A stretch of DNA of 64,000 bases, from positions 37,493-101,492 of the forward strand of contig JBGTNL010000049.1 of the NCBI GenBank assembly GCA_041743085.1, written 5' to 3'. Shown piece after piece: positions 26,681 through 35,397 of the stretch. How positions within the stretch are numbered: the first letter of the stretch is position 1; each line of letters opens with the position of its first letter. The translations under genes were made by a program, and so were the position numbers. This stretch comes from JAFMPW01 sp041743085. Lineage in GTDB: Bacteria; Bacteroidota; Bacteroidia; Flavobacteriales; Flavobacteriaceae. The notes below the pieces were generated by a model, which was given only the letters and a program-made list of their open reading frames with translations, did no database searches and was not told the DNA's origin.

Positions 26681-29134
26681 ATGAAGCAAATTTTACTTTC
26701 GGCAGTCCTTCTCTTCACATTTGTCGGCCATTCACAAGAACTTAAATCGCCTTCTGAATTTTTAGGGTATGAATTGGGATCGCGATTTACGCGTCATCAC
26801 CAGGTGGTGGATTATTACCAGTACGTTGCGGGGGCCGCAAAAGATAGAGTTCAGTTGCATGAATACGGAAGAACCAACGAGCGCAGACCGCTTTTGGTGG
26901 CTTACCTGAGCTCAGCGGGGAACATGGCTAACCTGGAAGCCATACGCCAAGAACATTTAAAGAGTACAGAAGGGGGGAGCGTTGCTTCTAAGGCCATTGT
27001 CTGGCTTAGTTATAATGTGCATGGCAATGAAAGTGTAAGTACCGAAGCTTCCATGCAAACCCTGTATGAATTGCTCACCCTTAAAAAGGAGTATCTGGAA
27101 AATACGATAGTGATCATGGATCCGTGCATTAATCCCGATGGCAGGGACCGCTATGTTAATTGGTACAATCAGTACAAGAATACCCCTTATACCATAGATC
27201 CAAACAGCAAGGAACACCATGAAGGATGGTGGAACGGTCGCAGTAATCACTATATGTTCGACCTTAACAGGGATTGGGCCTGGCTTACGCAGATAGAAAG
27301 CAGGCAACGTCTTAAAAAGTATAATGAGTGGCTACCACATGTGCATGTGGACTTTCATGAACAGGGTGTTGACAATCCGTACTACTTCGCCCCTGCCGCA
27401 GAACCGTTTCACGAGGTGATCACGGATTTTCAGCGAGACTTCCAGGTAACTATCGGAAAGAACCATGCGAAATATTTTGATGCCAACGGCTGGTTTTATT
27501 TTACCAAGGAAGCATTTGATCTGTTTTATCCCAGCTACGGGGACACATACCCCACCTATAACGGCGCAATAGGGATGACCTACGAACAGGGCGGCAGCGG
27601 TCGTGCTGGCTTAGGTATCAAAACCAGTATAGGTGACACTTTAACCCTTAAGGATCGAATAGCCCATCATCATACTACCGGGCTTTCCACCGTGGAAGTG
27701 GCATCTGTTAACGCGGATAGGTTAAACGAAGAATTTAAAAAATTCTATAGTCCGAAAAATTACAGGTACAAAAGTTTTGTGATGAGCGGAAACCCCGATA
27801 ATATAGATGCTCTGGCTGAATTATTGGATGATCATCAGATAAAATATGGCACCAGTAATTCAACCTCGTTAAAAGGATTCAATTATACTACGGGAAAAAA
27901 CGGAAGTTTAAGAAAAAGTGAGAAAAATATAGTGGTTTCAACCAACCAGACTAAAGGAACGCTGGTAAAGGTGCTGTTTGAACCGGATGCCAAATTAAGT
28001 GACTCCCTTACGTACGATATTACTGCCTGGTCCCTGCCCTATGCCTATGGACTGAACGCCATCGCTACGGAAACTTCTGTTGACGGTGACCCATTTGTTA
28101 TGGAACAGGCCGATATTTCATCGCTCGACGCGGCTGCCTATGCTTATCTGACGGATTGGAACAGTATGGAGGATGCGCGTTTCTTAGCCGCATTATTACA
28201 AAAAAAGGTACGGGTCCGATTTGCACATAAACCTTTTAAATTGGATGGTAAATCCTATGCCAGGGGCAGCCTGATCATAACAACCGCAGATAATAAAAAT
28301 ATCGAGGATTTCTTCAATATCCTAACAGAAAGCGCCAGTCAATACCATAAAAAGCTTACTTCCACAAATACAGGTTTTGTTGAAAAAGGTAAAGATTTTG
28401 GTTCGGTTTACGTCAGAATGATTCCGGGTGTTCACGTAGCTGTGCTTACGGGTAAGCCCACTTCTTCGCTGCATTTTGGTGAGATATGGCATTTTTTTGA
28501 ACAACAATTGTACTATCCGGTATCAATTCTTGATGCCGATTATATAAAGAATGTGGATCTATCCGAGTATGATGTCCTTGTACTACCGGACGGAGAAGGT
28601 TATCAGGACTTCATGGACAAAGATATTTTAGGTGAAATTAAGGAATGGGTGTCGGCTGGGGGCCGACTCGTTGCGCTAGGTGCTTCAATTAAGAGTATTG
28701 ACGGTGAAGATGGCTTTGGTATTAAAGCCCGTGAAAAAGACAAAGACAGTACAGAGGTTAAGCCACAGCCATTTGAGCTAACACAAAGAGAGCAGATCAA
28801 AGATGAGATTACGGGAGCTATTTTTAAGACAAAGGTAGATGCAACCCATCCCCTGGCCTACGGATATGAAGATACCTATTTTACGCTAAAACTTGGTAAT
28901 GACAGTTATGATTACCTGGAAAAAGGCACGGTGGTCTATATAGGGGATGATACTCAGCCGGTCGCGGGTTTTGCGGGGAGTGAAGCTCGGAAAAAAATCA
29001 ATAAAACCCTTGTTTTTGGGGCGGAGAGCCATGGTCTGGGACAGGTCATTTATATGGTAGACAATCCGCTTTTCCGAGGATTTTGGGAACATGGGAAACT
29101 ATTTTTTGTAAATGCCCTGTTTATGATGAAATAA
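26681..29134 (+). CDS. exported M14 family zinc carboxypeptidase
   Basis: 817 residues from ATG 26681, where the signal peptide MKQILLSAVLLFTFVGHSQ begins. The M14 domain (about 30-340) shows the zinc ligands H114 and E117 in NVHGNES, a third His in VHVDFHEQG, the substrate-arginine type NPDGRDRY stretch, and the catalytic Glu in MTYEQGGSG. A long C-terminal part ends in a glutaminase-like alpha/beta domain (VLVLPDGEGY, LVALGASIKSI). It should remove C-terminal residues from peptides outside the cytoplasm. It is divergent from bshC. Confidence 0.92.
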   Translation: MKQILLSAVLLFTFVGHSQELKSPSEFLGYELGSRFTRHHQVVDYYQYVAGAAKDRVQLHEYGRTNERRPLLVAYLSSAGNMANLEAIRQEHLKSTEGGSVASKAIVWLSYNVHGNESVSTEASMQTLYELLTLKKEYLENTIVIMDPCINPDGRDRYVNWYNQYKNTPYTIDPNSKEHHEGWWNGRSNHYMFDLNRDWAWLTQIESRQRLKKYNEWLPHVHVDFHEQGVDNPYYFAPAAEPFHEVITDFQRDFQVTIGKNHAKYFDANGWFYFTKEAFDLFYPSYGDTYPTYNGAIGMTYEQGGSGRAGLGIKTSIGDTLTLKDRIAHHHTTGLSTVEVASVNADRLNEEFKKFYSPKNYRYKSFVMSGNPDNIDALAELLDDHQIKYGTSNSTSLKGFNYTTGKNGSLRKSEKNIVVSTNQTKGTLVKVLFEPDAKLSDSLTYDITAWSLPYAYGLNAIATETSVDGDPFVMEQADISSLDAAAYAYLTDWNSMEDARFLAALLQKKVRVRFAHKPFKLDGKSYARGSLIITTADNKNIEDFFNILTESASQYHKKLTSTNTGFVEKGKDFGSVYVRMIPGVHVAVLTGKPTSSLHFGEIWHFFEQQLYYPVSILDADYIKNVDLSEYDVLVLPDGEGYQDFMDKDILGEIKEWVSAGGRLVALGASIKSIDGEDGFGIKAREKDKDSTEVKPQPFELTQREQIKDEITGAIFKTKVDATHPLAYGYEDTYFTLKLGNDSYDYLEKGTVVYIGDDTQPVAGFAGSEARKKINKTLVFGAESHGLGQVIYMVDNPLFRGFWEHGKLFFVNALFMMK

Positions 29135-29364
29135 AGTGTACCGAGCAAATAAACGGCAATCAAATTTTAAGGGTGATCAATTTCCCACTTAAAACACGAG
29201 CGGAAAACCGCATTTAATTGCTTTGCCGCTCATAAACGATCGAAAAATTATTTGTCAGTCCGCAGTATAAAAATTCCAGCCGCTTTGCCAGAAAACAAAA
29301 GAGAAAAGGATATGACATGATTAGGGGGCTTGTTTAAACCCGGCACGTAATTTTACTAAATCCA

Positions 29365-29814
29365 ATGGTTCATCAGGAAAGAACGGATTCTTTAAACAAA
29401 AACTTCATCGATCTGGTGAAACTTCTGGATGCGGAGTTGGCACAAAGAGACGGCGAGGACCATGCTTTCTATGACCAATTCAATAAGATCGAAAACATCA
29501 ATCACGCCATTCTGCTGTATGAAAATCGAAAACCTGCAGGATGCGGGGCAATAAAAGAGTTTGATGGGTACACCATGGAAATAAAAAGGATGTACGTGCT
29601 TCCGGAATGTCGGGGAAAAGGTTTTGCTGCCAGAATACTCAGTGCCCTGGAGGATTGGGCACGCGAGTTAGCGTATGACAGGTGTATACTGGAAACGGGT
29701 AAAAGACAACCTGAAGCTGTTCGGCTCTATCAAAAAAACGGCTATCAAAGAATTCCGAATTACGGACAATATGCCGGAATAGAAAACAGTTTGTGTTTCG
29801 AAAAACAACTTTAG
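29365..29814 (+). CDS. GNAT family N-acetyltransferase
   Basis: 149 residues, cytoplasmic. The acetyl-CoA pyrophosphate-binding motif is visible as LPECRGKGFAARIL, preceded by the strand MEIKRMYV and followed by the C-terminal KNGYQRIPNYG typical of the fold. The acceptor substrate is unknown. Gaps of about 230 bases on both sides suggest an independent transcript. Confidence 0.9.
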   Translation: MVHQERTDSLNKNFIDLVKLLDAELAQRDGEDHAFYDQFNKIENINHAILLYENRKPAGCGAIKEFDGYTMEIKRMYVLPECRGKGFAARILSALEDWARELAYDRCILETGKRQPEAVRLYQKNGYQRIPNYGQYAGIENSLCFEKQL

Positions 29815-30046
29815 GGTTCCCCCCAATAACACCTTGTCATTTCTCCGACTATCTTATTTCAAAAAATAGTACATTTAAAGGGTTTGAAGGCCATATCATG
29901 CACAATAAGTTGCCGTAAAGTATGCTGTTCTGCCCTTTGCCATAAACGGGCAGGCTGGAAAGGTTGAATACGATTATATATTTACAACACGGTTAATAGC
30001 CCATCAAAAGCTAAATTACCAATCGAAAATAGTAAGAAACAACGCC

Positions 30047-30910
30047 ATGAGAATCCTACTGCCTATTTTAAGTCTTGTTTTTTGTCTCAACGCATCGGTT
30101 TTTTGCCAGTCGGGTAAAGTATATGATGAACTTACCATGACCAGCGCTATCTTAAATGGGGAGCGAAAATTTGCCATCTACCTTCCCCCGGATTACGACA
30201 CCTCCGAACGCAGTTACCCCGTCCTCTATTTGTTGCACGGTGCAGGGGATGATCAAACAGGATGGGTGCAGTTCGGGGAAGTTTTGCGTATCACCGATAA
30301 TGCGATCAAGGATGGTACAGCGACTCCGATGATCATCGTAATGCCAGATGCCGACACCGGACGTCGTGGGTACTTTAATAGTATTGACGGGGAATGGAGG
30401 TACGAGGATTTCTTTTTTGAAGAACTCATGCCACATGTGGAAAAAACGTACCGCATTAAAGCTGAAAAACGCTATAGGGCCGTTGCCGGACTCTCCATGG
30501 GTGGTGGCGGTTCTTTTATGTATGCCTTGCACCGGCCCGAACTTTTTTCTTCAGCTTGCCCTCTAAGTGCCTATGTTGGGCCGTTGACAATGGAAGATCT
30601 AAAAGAACGGCTAGAAAGAAATAAAGAATCGTATGATAACGGTGCCCTTAAGGAATATTTTGAAAGGCATAATGCCATTAATTTGATCAATAGTATGCCT
30701 AAAGAAAATGTTGGTTCGGTAAGATGGTTTATTGACTGTGGGGACGATGATTTTTTATATGAAGGCAATAGCCTGGTGCATATTGCCATGAAGAAAAAAG
30801 AAATTCCCCATGAATACCGGGTAAGGGAAGGAAGGCATAGCTGGACTTACTGGCGGGAATCCCTGCCGGTTGTGCTTCAATTTGTATCCGATGCCTTTCA
30901 TCAGTATTAA
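30047..30910 (+). CDS. exported esterase (esterase D / FrmB-like alpha/beta hydrolase)
   Basis: 287 residues with a signal peptide ending near SVFCQS. The catalytic triad is visible: S150 in GLSMGG, an Asp in the CGDDDF stretch (233-235), and H264 in EGRHSWTYW. The oxyanion region YLLHGAGDD is also present. The family covers S-formylglutathione hydrolases, feruloyl and other carbohydrate esterases; export favours a polysaccharide or xenobiotic ester as substrate. The PKD-Spondin lipoprotein gene follows 47 bases later. Confidence 0.9.
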   Translation: MRILLPILSLVFCLNASVFCQSGKVYDELTMTSAILNGERKFAIYLPPDYDTSERSYPVLYLLHGAGDDQTGWVQFGEVLRITDNAIKDGTATPMIIVMPDADTGRRGYFNSIDGEWRYEDFFFEELMPHVEKTYRIKAEKRYRAVAGLSMGGGGSFMYALHRPELFSSACPLSAYVGPLTMEDLKERLERNKESYDNGALKEYFERHNAINLINSMPKENVGSVRWFIDCGDDDFLYEGNSLVHIAMKKKEIPHEYRVREGRHSWTYWRESLPVVLQFVSDAFHQY

Positions 30911-30957
30911 TGTAATAACGTAAGTAAAATTTGTATTTTGCTATTAAAAAGAAAATT

Positions 30958-31896
30958 ATGAAAAAGAGATTTATTGGACTATGTGCGGTTCTAATTACTG
31001 CCTGTACTAGTGACAATGGTCCCGGAGAAAATCAAACACCGGATCCTGTGGCTAATTTTGCCGCCTCCGCCACAACAGTAGATGCTGGCTCCTCCATAAC
31101 ATTTACCAACGGTTCGCTGAATGCAACAACCTACCTATGGCTATTTCCGGGAGGCGACCCAAACACAAGTACCGATAAGGACCCGGTAGTTACCTATAAC
31201 ACCCCTGGATCCTTTACGGTTACCCTAACTGCGGCCAACGATGAGGGAAAAGATAATACAATAACGGTTTCTCAATATATAACGGTTGAAGAACCGCCAC
31301 TGGCCACTATGGCAACCTACAATGTAACTTTTGTGGGGAATTGGAGCGCCACCAACCATCCTACCGATTTTCCTTCAGGGGATCATTTTTTCCCCGCAAT
31401 TGGCATGGTTCATAAGGTAGGAAGTGCATTTTTTGAGGAAGGTGAATTGGCCAGCGCAGGTATGGAAGTTATGGCAGAGACCGGTGCTACGGGCGACCTT
31501 AGCACAGAAATTGATGCCCTGGTGAGTAGCGGAATGGCCTCTTCAACAATTATTGGGGAAGGGCTTACTACCGGATTTTCAGAGGCAACCTTTCAAATAA
31601 CAGTTACTGATGATTTTCCTCTGGTGAGCCTGGTCAGCACGATCGCTCCGAGCCCCGATTGGTTTATAGCAATTGAAAATGTTGAATTCCTGGAAAACGG
31701 TGTTTTTGTCGATGATCTTACTGTCAATGCCGTTTCTTATGATTCTGGCACGGATAGCGGGGCTACCTTTGATTCCCCCAGTGCCGATACGGATCCTGCG
31801 GAAAACATTACAAAAATCACGGAGGCGCCTCTGGGCAATGGAACCACCGTTGATCCCCCAATGGCTATGTTTACCTTTATAAAAGTAGATAATTAA
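30958..31896 (+). CDS. PKD and Spondin_N domain lipoprotein
   Basis: 312 residues from ATG 30958; an upstream TTG at 30931 is unlikely because the lipoprotein signal MKKRFIGLCAVLITAC starts here. A PKD domain (about 25-110) shows TTYLWLFPGGDP and SFTVTLTAANDEG. The second half (about 115-305) closely follows the Spondin_N pattern: TFVGNWSATNHPTDFP, FFPAIGMVHK, GPSPDWFIAIENV-like APSPDWF, and YDSGTDSGATFDSP. Spondin_N is the domain of animal F-spondin and also occurs in bacterial exported proteins; its bacterial role is unknown. A DinB gene follows 10 bases later. Confidence 0.9.
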   Translation: MKKRFIGLCAVLITACTSDNGPGENQTPDPVANFAASATTVDAGSSITFTNGSLNATTYLWLFPGGDPNTSTDKDPVVTYNTPGSFTVTLTAANDEGKDNTITVSQYITVEEPPLATMATYNVTFVGNWSATNHPTDFPSGDHFFPAIGMVHKVGSAFFEEGELASAGMEVMAETGATGDLSTEIDALVSSGMASSTIIGEGLTTGFSEATFQITVTDDFPLVSLVSTIAPSPDWFIAIENVEFLENGVFVDDLTVNAVSYDSGTDSGATFDSPSADTDPAENITKITEAPLGNGTTVDPPMAMFTFIKVDN

Positions 31897-31906
31897 TAAG
31901 TGCCTT

Positions 31907-32509
31907 ATGAGAATATCGATTTTGATATATATCTTCCTAATTATAAATACAATGAATGCTCAGGATGTTTCCGAAAAGGAGTTGCCTTACCACCAAATTC
32001 CCGCTCCTCCAGAAACCTATACCGCCGGTACCGTGGTTGCCCGGATGATAGATGGTCTTGGGTTTAGGTATTACTGGGCAACTCATGGTCTCACTGCGGA
32101 CAATCTTTCGTATAAACCGTCGGACAAGAATAGAACAGTAGATGAAACTGTGGACCACCTGTACGGCCTTTCGCGCGTCATATATAATTCGGCAAAGAAA
32201 GATATCAATGACAGGACGGTTCCACAAGATGTAATCACGTCTTTTGATCACAAGAGGAGACAGACACTACAAAATTTAAAAATGGCCAGTGATATCTTTA
32301 AGAAAGTTACGGATCTTACGGATCATGAAATCATTTTTAAAAATAAAAACGGAACGGTTAAATTTCCCTTCTGGAACCAGATCAACGGCCCTATTGAGGA
32401 TGCCGTTTGGCATAGCGGCCAACTGGCAGTAATGAGAAGGGCAGCCGGCAATCCAATTGATCCTGAGGTAAATGTGTTTTTGGGAGTTCGAGGAAGACAG
32501 CAAAATTAA
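31907..32509 (+). CDS. exported DinB-like protein 1
   Basis: 200 residues with an N-terminal hydrophobic signal (ISILIYIFLIINTMNAQ). The four-helix DinB pattern is seen in LGFRYYWATHGLTADNLSYKPS, the metal-type His in ETVDHLYGLS, and the C-terminal AVWHSGQLAVMRR. DinB/YfiT-type folds bind a divalent metal with three His and include thiol transferases; only two candidate His are clear here. It lies 10 bases after the Spondin lipoprotein and is probably in the same operon. Export of a DinB fold is uncommon. Confidence 0.82.
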   Translation: MRISILIYIFLIINTMNAQDVSEKELPYHQIPAPPETYTAGTVVARMIDGLGFRYYWATHGLTADNLSYKPSDKNRTVDETVDHLYGLSRVIYNSAKKDINDRTVPQDVITSFDHKRRQTLQNLKMASDIFKKVTDLTDHEIIFKNKNGTVKFPFWNQINGPIEDAVWHSGQLAVMRRAAGNPIDPEVNVFLGVRGRQQN

Positions 32510-32623
32510 ATTTTATCAAAATACACTTTTTTAAATATTCATATCATTATATTGTCCAAAATTTGAAGACCGAATCGTCTTAAACAGAGAACAATAACAG
32601 AATCATTTTTAAAAGTATGAATT

Positions 32624-33229
32624 ATGAAAAAAATTATTTTACCAATTTTGGTACTGGCCCTGCTAGGTTTTACCAATTTTAATATAAAACTTACGGACGC
32701 CGAAAGGAAAATGGCCGTTGCGGAACTAAAGGAGACTCAAGATCACCTGAATAGCGTTGTAGATGGTCTAAGCGAGGAGCAACTGAATTTTAAAAGTTCC
32801 CCGGAATCCTGGTCAGTAGCGGAATGTGCGGAACATTTGGCAATCTCTGAAAATGCGATTGGACAGATGCTTCAGGGTGCCCTGCAAGCGCCCGCAGATC
32901 CTTCAAAACGCGATTCAGTAAAAATGTCGGACGAAAAGGTATTGGCTATCATTACCAACCGGGACCAAAAAGTTAAAACCCAGGAAGCTTTTGAGCCAAC
33001 TGGTAAATTTGGAAGTCATGAGGAAACTTTAAAGGCCTTCAATACGAAACGTGAGGAGCATACGGAGTACATGAAAAACACCGAAGATGATCTTCGTAAC
33101 CACTACGGTCAGCTGCCTTTTGGAACTATAGATGGTCTGCAAATAGTCCTCTTTATGTCAGGTCATACCGAGAGGCATGTAAAGCAGATGGAGGAGGTCA
33201 TTGAACACGAAGACTTTCCTGAGGAATAA
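32624..33229 (+). CDS. exported DinB-like protein 2
   Basis: 201 residues with a signal-like N-terminus (ILPILVLALLGFTNF). DinB features are LNFKSSPESWSVAECAEHLA with one candidate metal His, and MSGHTERHVKQMEEV with two more, giving the normal three-His site. A cytoplasmic relative would be a metal-dependent transferase; the reaction is unknown. It is a distant paralog of the preceding gene, 114 bases away, and is followed by a terminator. Confidence 0.82.
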   Translation: MKKIILPILVLALLGFTNFNIKLTDAERKMAVAELKETQDHLNSVVDGLSEEQLNFKSSPESWSVAECAEHLAISENAIGQMLQGALQAPADPSKRDSVKMSDEKVLAIITNRDQKVKTQEAFEPTGKFGSHEETLKAFNTKREEHTEYMKNTEDDLRNHYGQLPFGTIDGLQIVLFMSGHTERHVKQMEEVIEHEDFPEE

Positions 33230-33254
33230 AAGGTATAATTCCTTAACTATTAAT

Positions 33255-33293
33255 TTACCCCCTTGTCAATAATCCGATAAGGGGTAATTTTTT
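33255..33293 (+). terminator. terminator after DinB-like gene 2
   Basis: TTACCCC(C)TT and AAGGGGTAA pair around a 14-base loop and are followed by a T-run. It lies 26 bases after the stop codon. Confidence 0.75.
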
Positions 33294-33306
33294 ATGGGAT
33301 GGTGAT

Positions 33307-33314
33307 TATATTTG
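33307..33314 (+). promoter_or_regulatory. -7 box for the sulfatase gene (TATATTTG)
   Basis: Exact TAnnTTTG match. The first in-frame ATG (33316) is only one base after it and would not be in the transcript, so translation should start at 33349 or 33364. Confidence 0.55.
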
Positions 33315-33363
33315 AATGCCGGATCTATATTCAAAGGATCCACGCCATATGTATTTAAACAAG

Positions 33364-34761
33364 ATGATCTTAAAAAAATTCCTCCTTTTACCCATATTGC
33401 TTCTCCTACTTGCCAATTGTACGGATAAAAAAGAAAAGGTAGTCGGCAAAAAAGAGCGGTTGCCCAATATTGTCTATATTTTTGCCGATGACCTCGGTTA
33501 TGGAGATCTTGGATGCTTCGGCGCTGATGATATTAAGACTCCTAACATTGACAGAATTGCAAGAGAGGGAATAAAATTTACGGAATTTTATTCTGCATCA
33601 CCGGTGTGCAGTCCCTCCAGAGCCGGATTGCTAACCGGAAGAATCCCCCAACGAATGGGCATCAATTCTGTTTTTTTTCCGGAGAGTTTTACCGGCATGT
33701 CCCAATGGGAGATAACAATTGCAGAGCTTCTTAAACAAAAGGAGTATGCCACCGGCATCGTAGGGAAATGGCATTTAGGCCATCGGGAAGAATTCCTGCC
33801 TTTACAACAAGGTTTTGACAGCTACTTTGGGATCCCGTACAGTAATGATATGCGCAGTGTTGTTTATATGAGGGGAAACAAAGTGGTGGAAGATTCCGTA
33901 AATCAGCGCTATACCACCAAAAAATATACGGAAGAATCCCTTTCGTTTTTAAATCGGAACAAAGACAAACCTTTTTTTCTTTACCTGGCACATAATATGC
34001 CCCATGTCCCCATTTATGCCTCGGACAACTTTATGGGGAGCTCACAGAGAGGATTGTATGGGGACGTTATTCAGGAGATCGACTGGAGTACGGGCGAAAT
34101 CCTTCAAAAATTAGAATCGCTCGGCCTATTGGAAAGCACCCTGGTTATATTTTCCAGCGACAACGGGCCATGGTTGGTAATGGAAGACCACGGAGGTTCC
34201 GCCGGCATTTTAAGGGAGGGAAAACAGTATACTTTTGAAGGGGGTGTGAGAGTGCCAACGGTCGCCATGTGGAAGGGGAAAATTCCAAAGGGGCAGGTAT
34301 ATAATGACCTCGCCACTCAAATGGACTGGTTCCCGACGATAGCTGCCATTACCAATACTACTGTTCCCGAGGACCGGCCTATAGACGGTAGTGATCTCTC
34401 CGGGGTCCTGTTTGGCACCGGCAAACGGAATGGAGCTATTTTCCTGTACTTCAATGGCGCCGAGCTGCGTGGATTCAGGAAGGGAGATTACAAAATAAAG
34501 AAACCTTTCCCGGGCTTTTCAGGGAATCCATCCGTTAAGGCCGTTGCTGCGCATGACACCTTATTGATCAATTTAAAAGATGATCCGGGGGAGAAAAACA
34601 ATCTGACCACCAAAGAACCAGACCTTGTTAAGGAACTTTTTCAGGAAATGCATTTACAATACAAGGCTCTTGATTCCCTTCCCCGATCCCTTAAGGTAGG
34701 CAGTCCTCCGGATAGAAGTCATTTCACCCACCTACAGCGCAAAAAGAATTCGGGCGGGTAG
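33364..34761 (+). CDS. S1 family sulfatase, lipoprotein
   Basis: 465 residues from ATG 33364, where the lipoprotein signal MILKKFLLLP...LLANC begins; ATG 33349 is also possible. The metal-binding DD is in IFADDLGYGDLG, and the formylglycine cysteine is C82 in VCSPSRAGLLTGR, the CxPSR sulfatase signature. KWHLGH and SSDNGPW complete the active site. The Cys-type site needs a separate maturase not in this window. The enzyme hydrolyses sulfate esters, probably on marine polysaccharides given the anchoring, but the sugar cannot be named. Confidence 0.93.
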   Translation: MILKKFLLLPILLLLLANCTDKKEKVVGKKERLPNIVYIFADDLGYGDLGCFGADDIKTPNIDRIAREGIKFTEFYSASPVCSPSRAGLLTGRIPQRMGINSVFFPESFTGMSQWEITIAELLKQKEYATGIVGKWHLGHREEFLPLQQGFDSYFGIPYSNDMRSVVYMRGNKVVEDSVNQRYTTKKYTEESLSFLNRNKDKPFFLYLAHNMPHVPIYASDNFMGSSQRGLYGDVIQEIDWSTGEILQKLESLGLLESTLVIFSSDNGPWLVMEDHGGSAGILREGKQYTFEGGVRVPTVAMWKGKIPKGQVYNDLATQMDWFPTIAAITNTTVPEDRPIDGSDLSGVLFGTGKRNGAIFLYFNGAELRGFRKGDYKIKKPFPGFSGNPSVKAVAAHDTLLINLKDDPGEKNNLTTKEPDLVKELFQEMHLQYKALDSLPRSLKVGSPPDRSHFTHLQRKKNSGG

Positions 34762-35077
34762 CAAAATTTACAAATAAGCTACTTACCTGCCGTGCATGGT
34801 GTATCTCCCAACGGGAAGAGACAGCTAAGGAAACAGATAACTTATCTTTGATTAGACTGTTTTGCGATTATGGATCCTATCATGGTTGCAATTAGTTCTG
34901 TACCTCTTTTCCGGTGACCTTTAAGAATGACATGTCCAATAAAAGAAGCCTTAAATTTTGGACAGCTTATGCGGCCATGGGGCAATAAAGAATTAGAGAT
35001 CAGCAGCTACTTGTATACCCCGCCAGGCTCGGCACAGGTTTCGCCGGTTTTATTAGTGAAACCCCATTTTGACCGCT
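34762..35077 (+). other. intergenic stretch with an orphan promoter-like box
   Basis: No gene is supported. TATCTTTG at 34843-34850 matches the -7 consensus and is followed only by a 15-codon frame (MDPIMVAISSVPLFR). The hairpin cluster starts at 35078. Confidence 0.4.
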
Positions 35078-35326
35078 CCCGCTAAAAAGCGGGATTATTA
35101 AAATGGATGGTTGAACCAACCCCGCTTTTTCAGCGGGGTCTAGGTTTAATACCTCGACCCTTGGGTCGATTCCTTCTATTGGGCCCAGGGCTTGCCCTGG
35201 GGTTTAATGCCATTTATTTCGACCTAAAGGTCGAAAAACGAAATTCCGTCATTTGGATTCCCGCTTTTGCGGGAATGACGTTTCCGCAGCAAGCTGCGAG
35301 GAATTCTTTTCGATTAAAAGTCGAAA
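35078..35326. repeat. cluster of eight consecutive short hairpins
   Basis: Perfect or near-perfect palindromes follow one another: CCCGCT/AGCGGG (35078-35093), ACCCCGCT/AGCGGGGT (35119-35139), TCGACCC/GGGTCGA (35154-35169), CCCAGGG/CCCTGGG (35184-35201), TTTCGACCT/AGGTCGAAA (35217-35236), ATTCCCGC/GCGGGAAT (35257-35276), CGCAGC/GCTGCG (35285-35298) and TTTCGA/TCGAAA (35308-35326). Such palindromes are often dispersed singly in genomes; the open frames here (containing IPAFAGMT) are known by-products of them. Their tight row is unusual. Confidence 0.8.
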
Positions 35327-35397
35327 TTTTACGGAAAGAATAAGCAATAGTTTAACACATTATATCACTTAAAATCACTAACTTAGATAACGGAATT

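Noticed and set aside
35107..35343. 78-codon frame on the plus strand
   Set aside because: It runs through the hairpin cluster and reads IPAFAGMT, a known by-product of dispersed palindromes; it is not protein-like.
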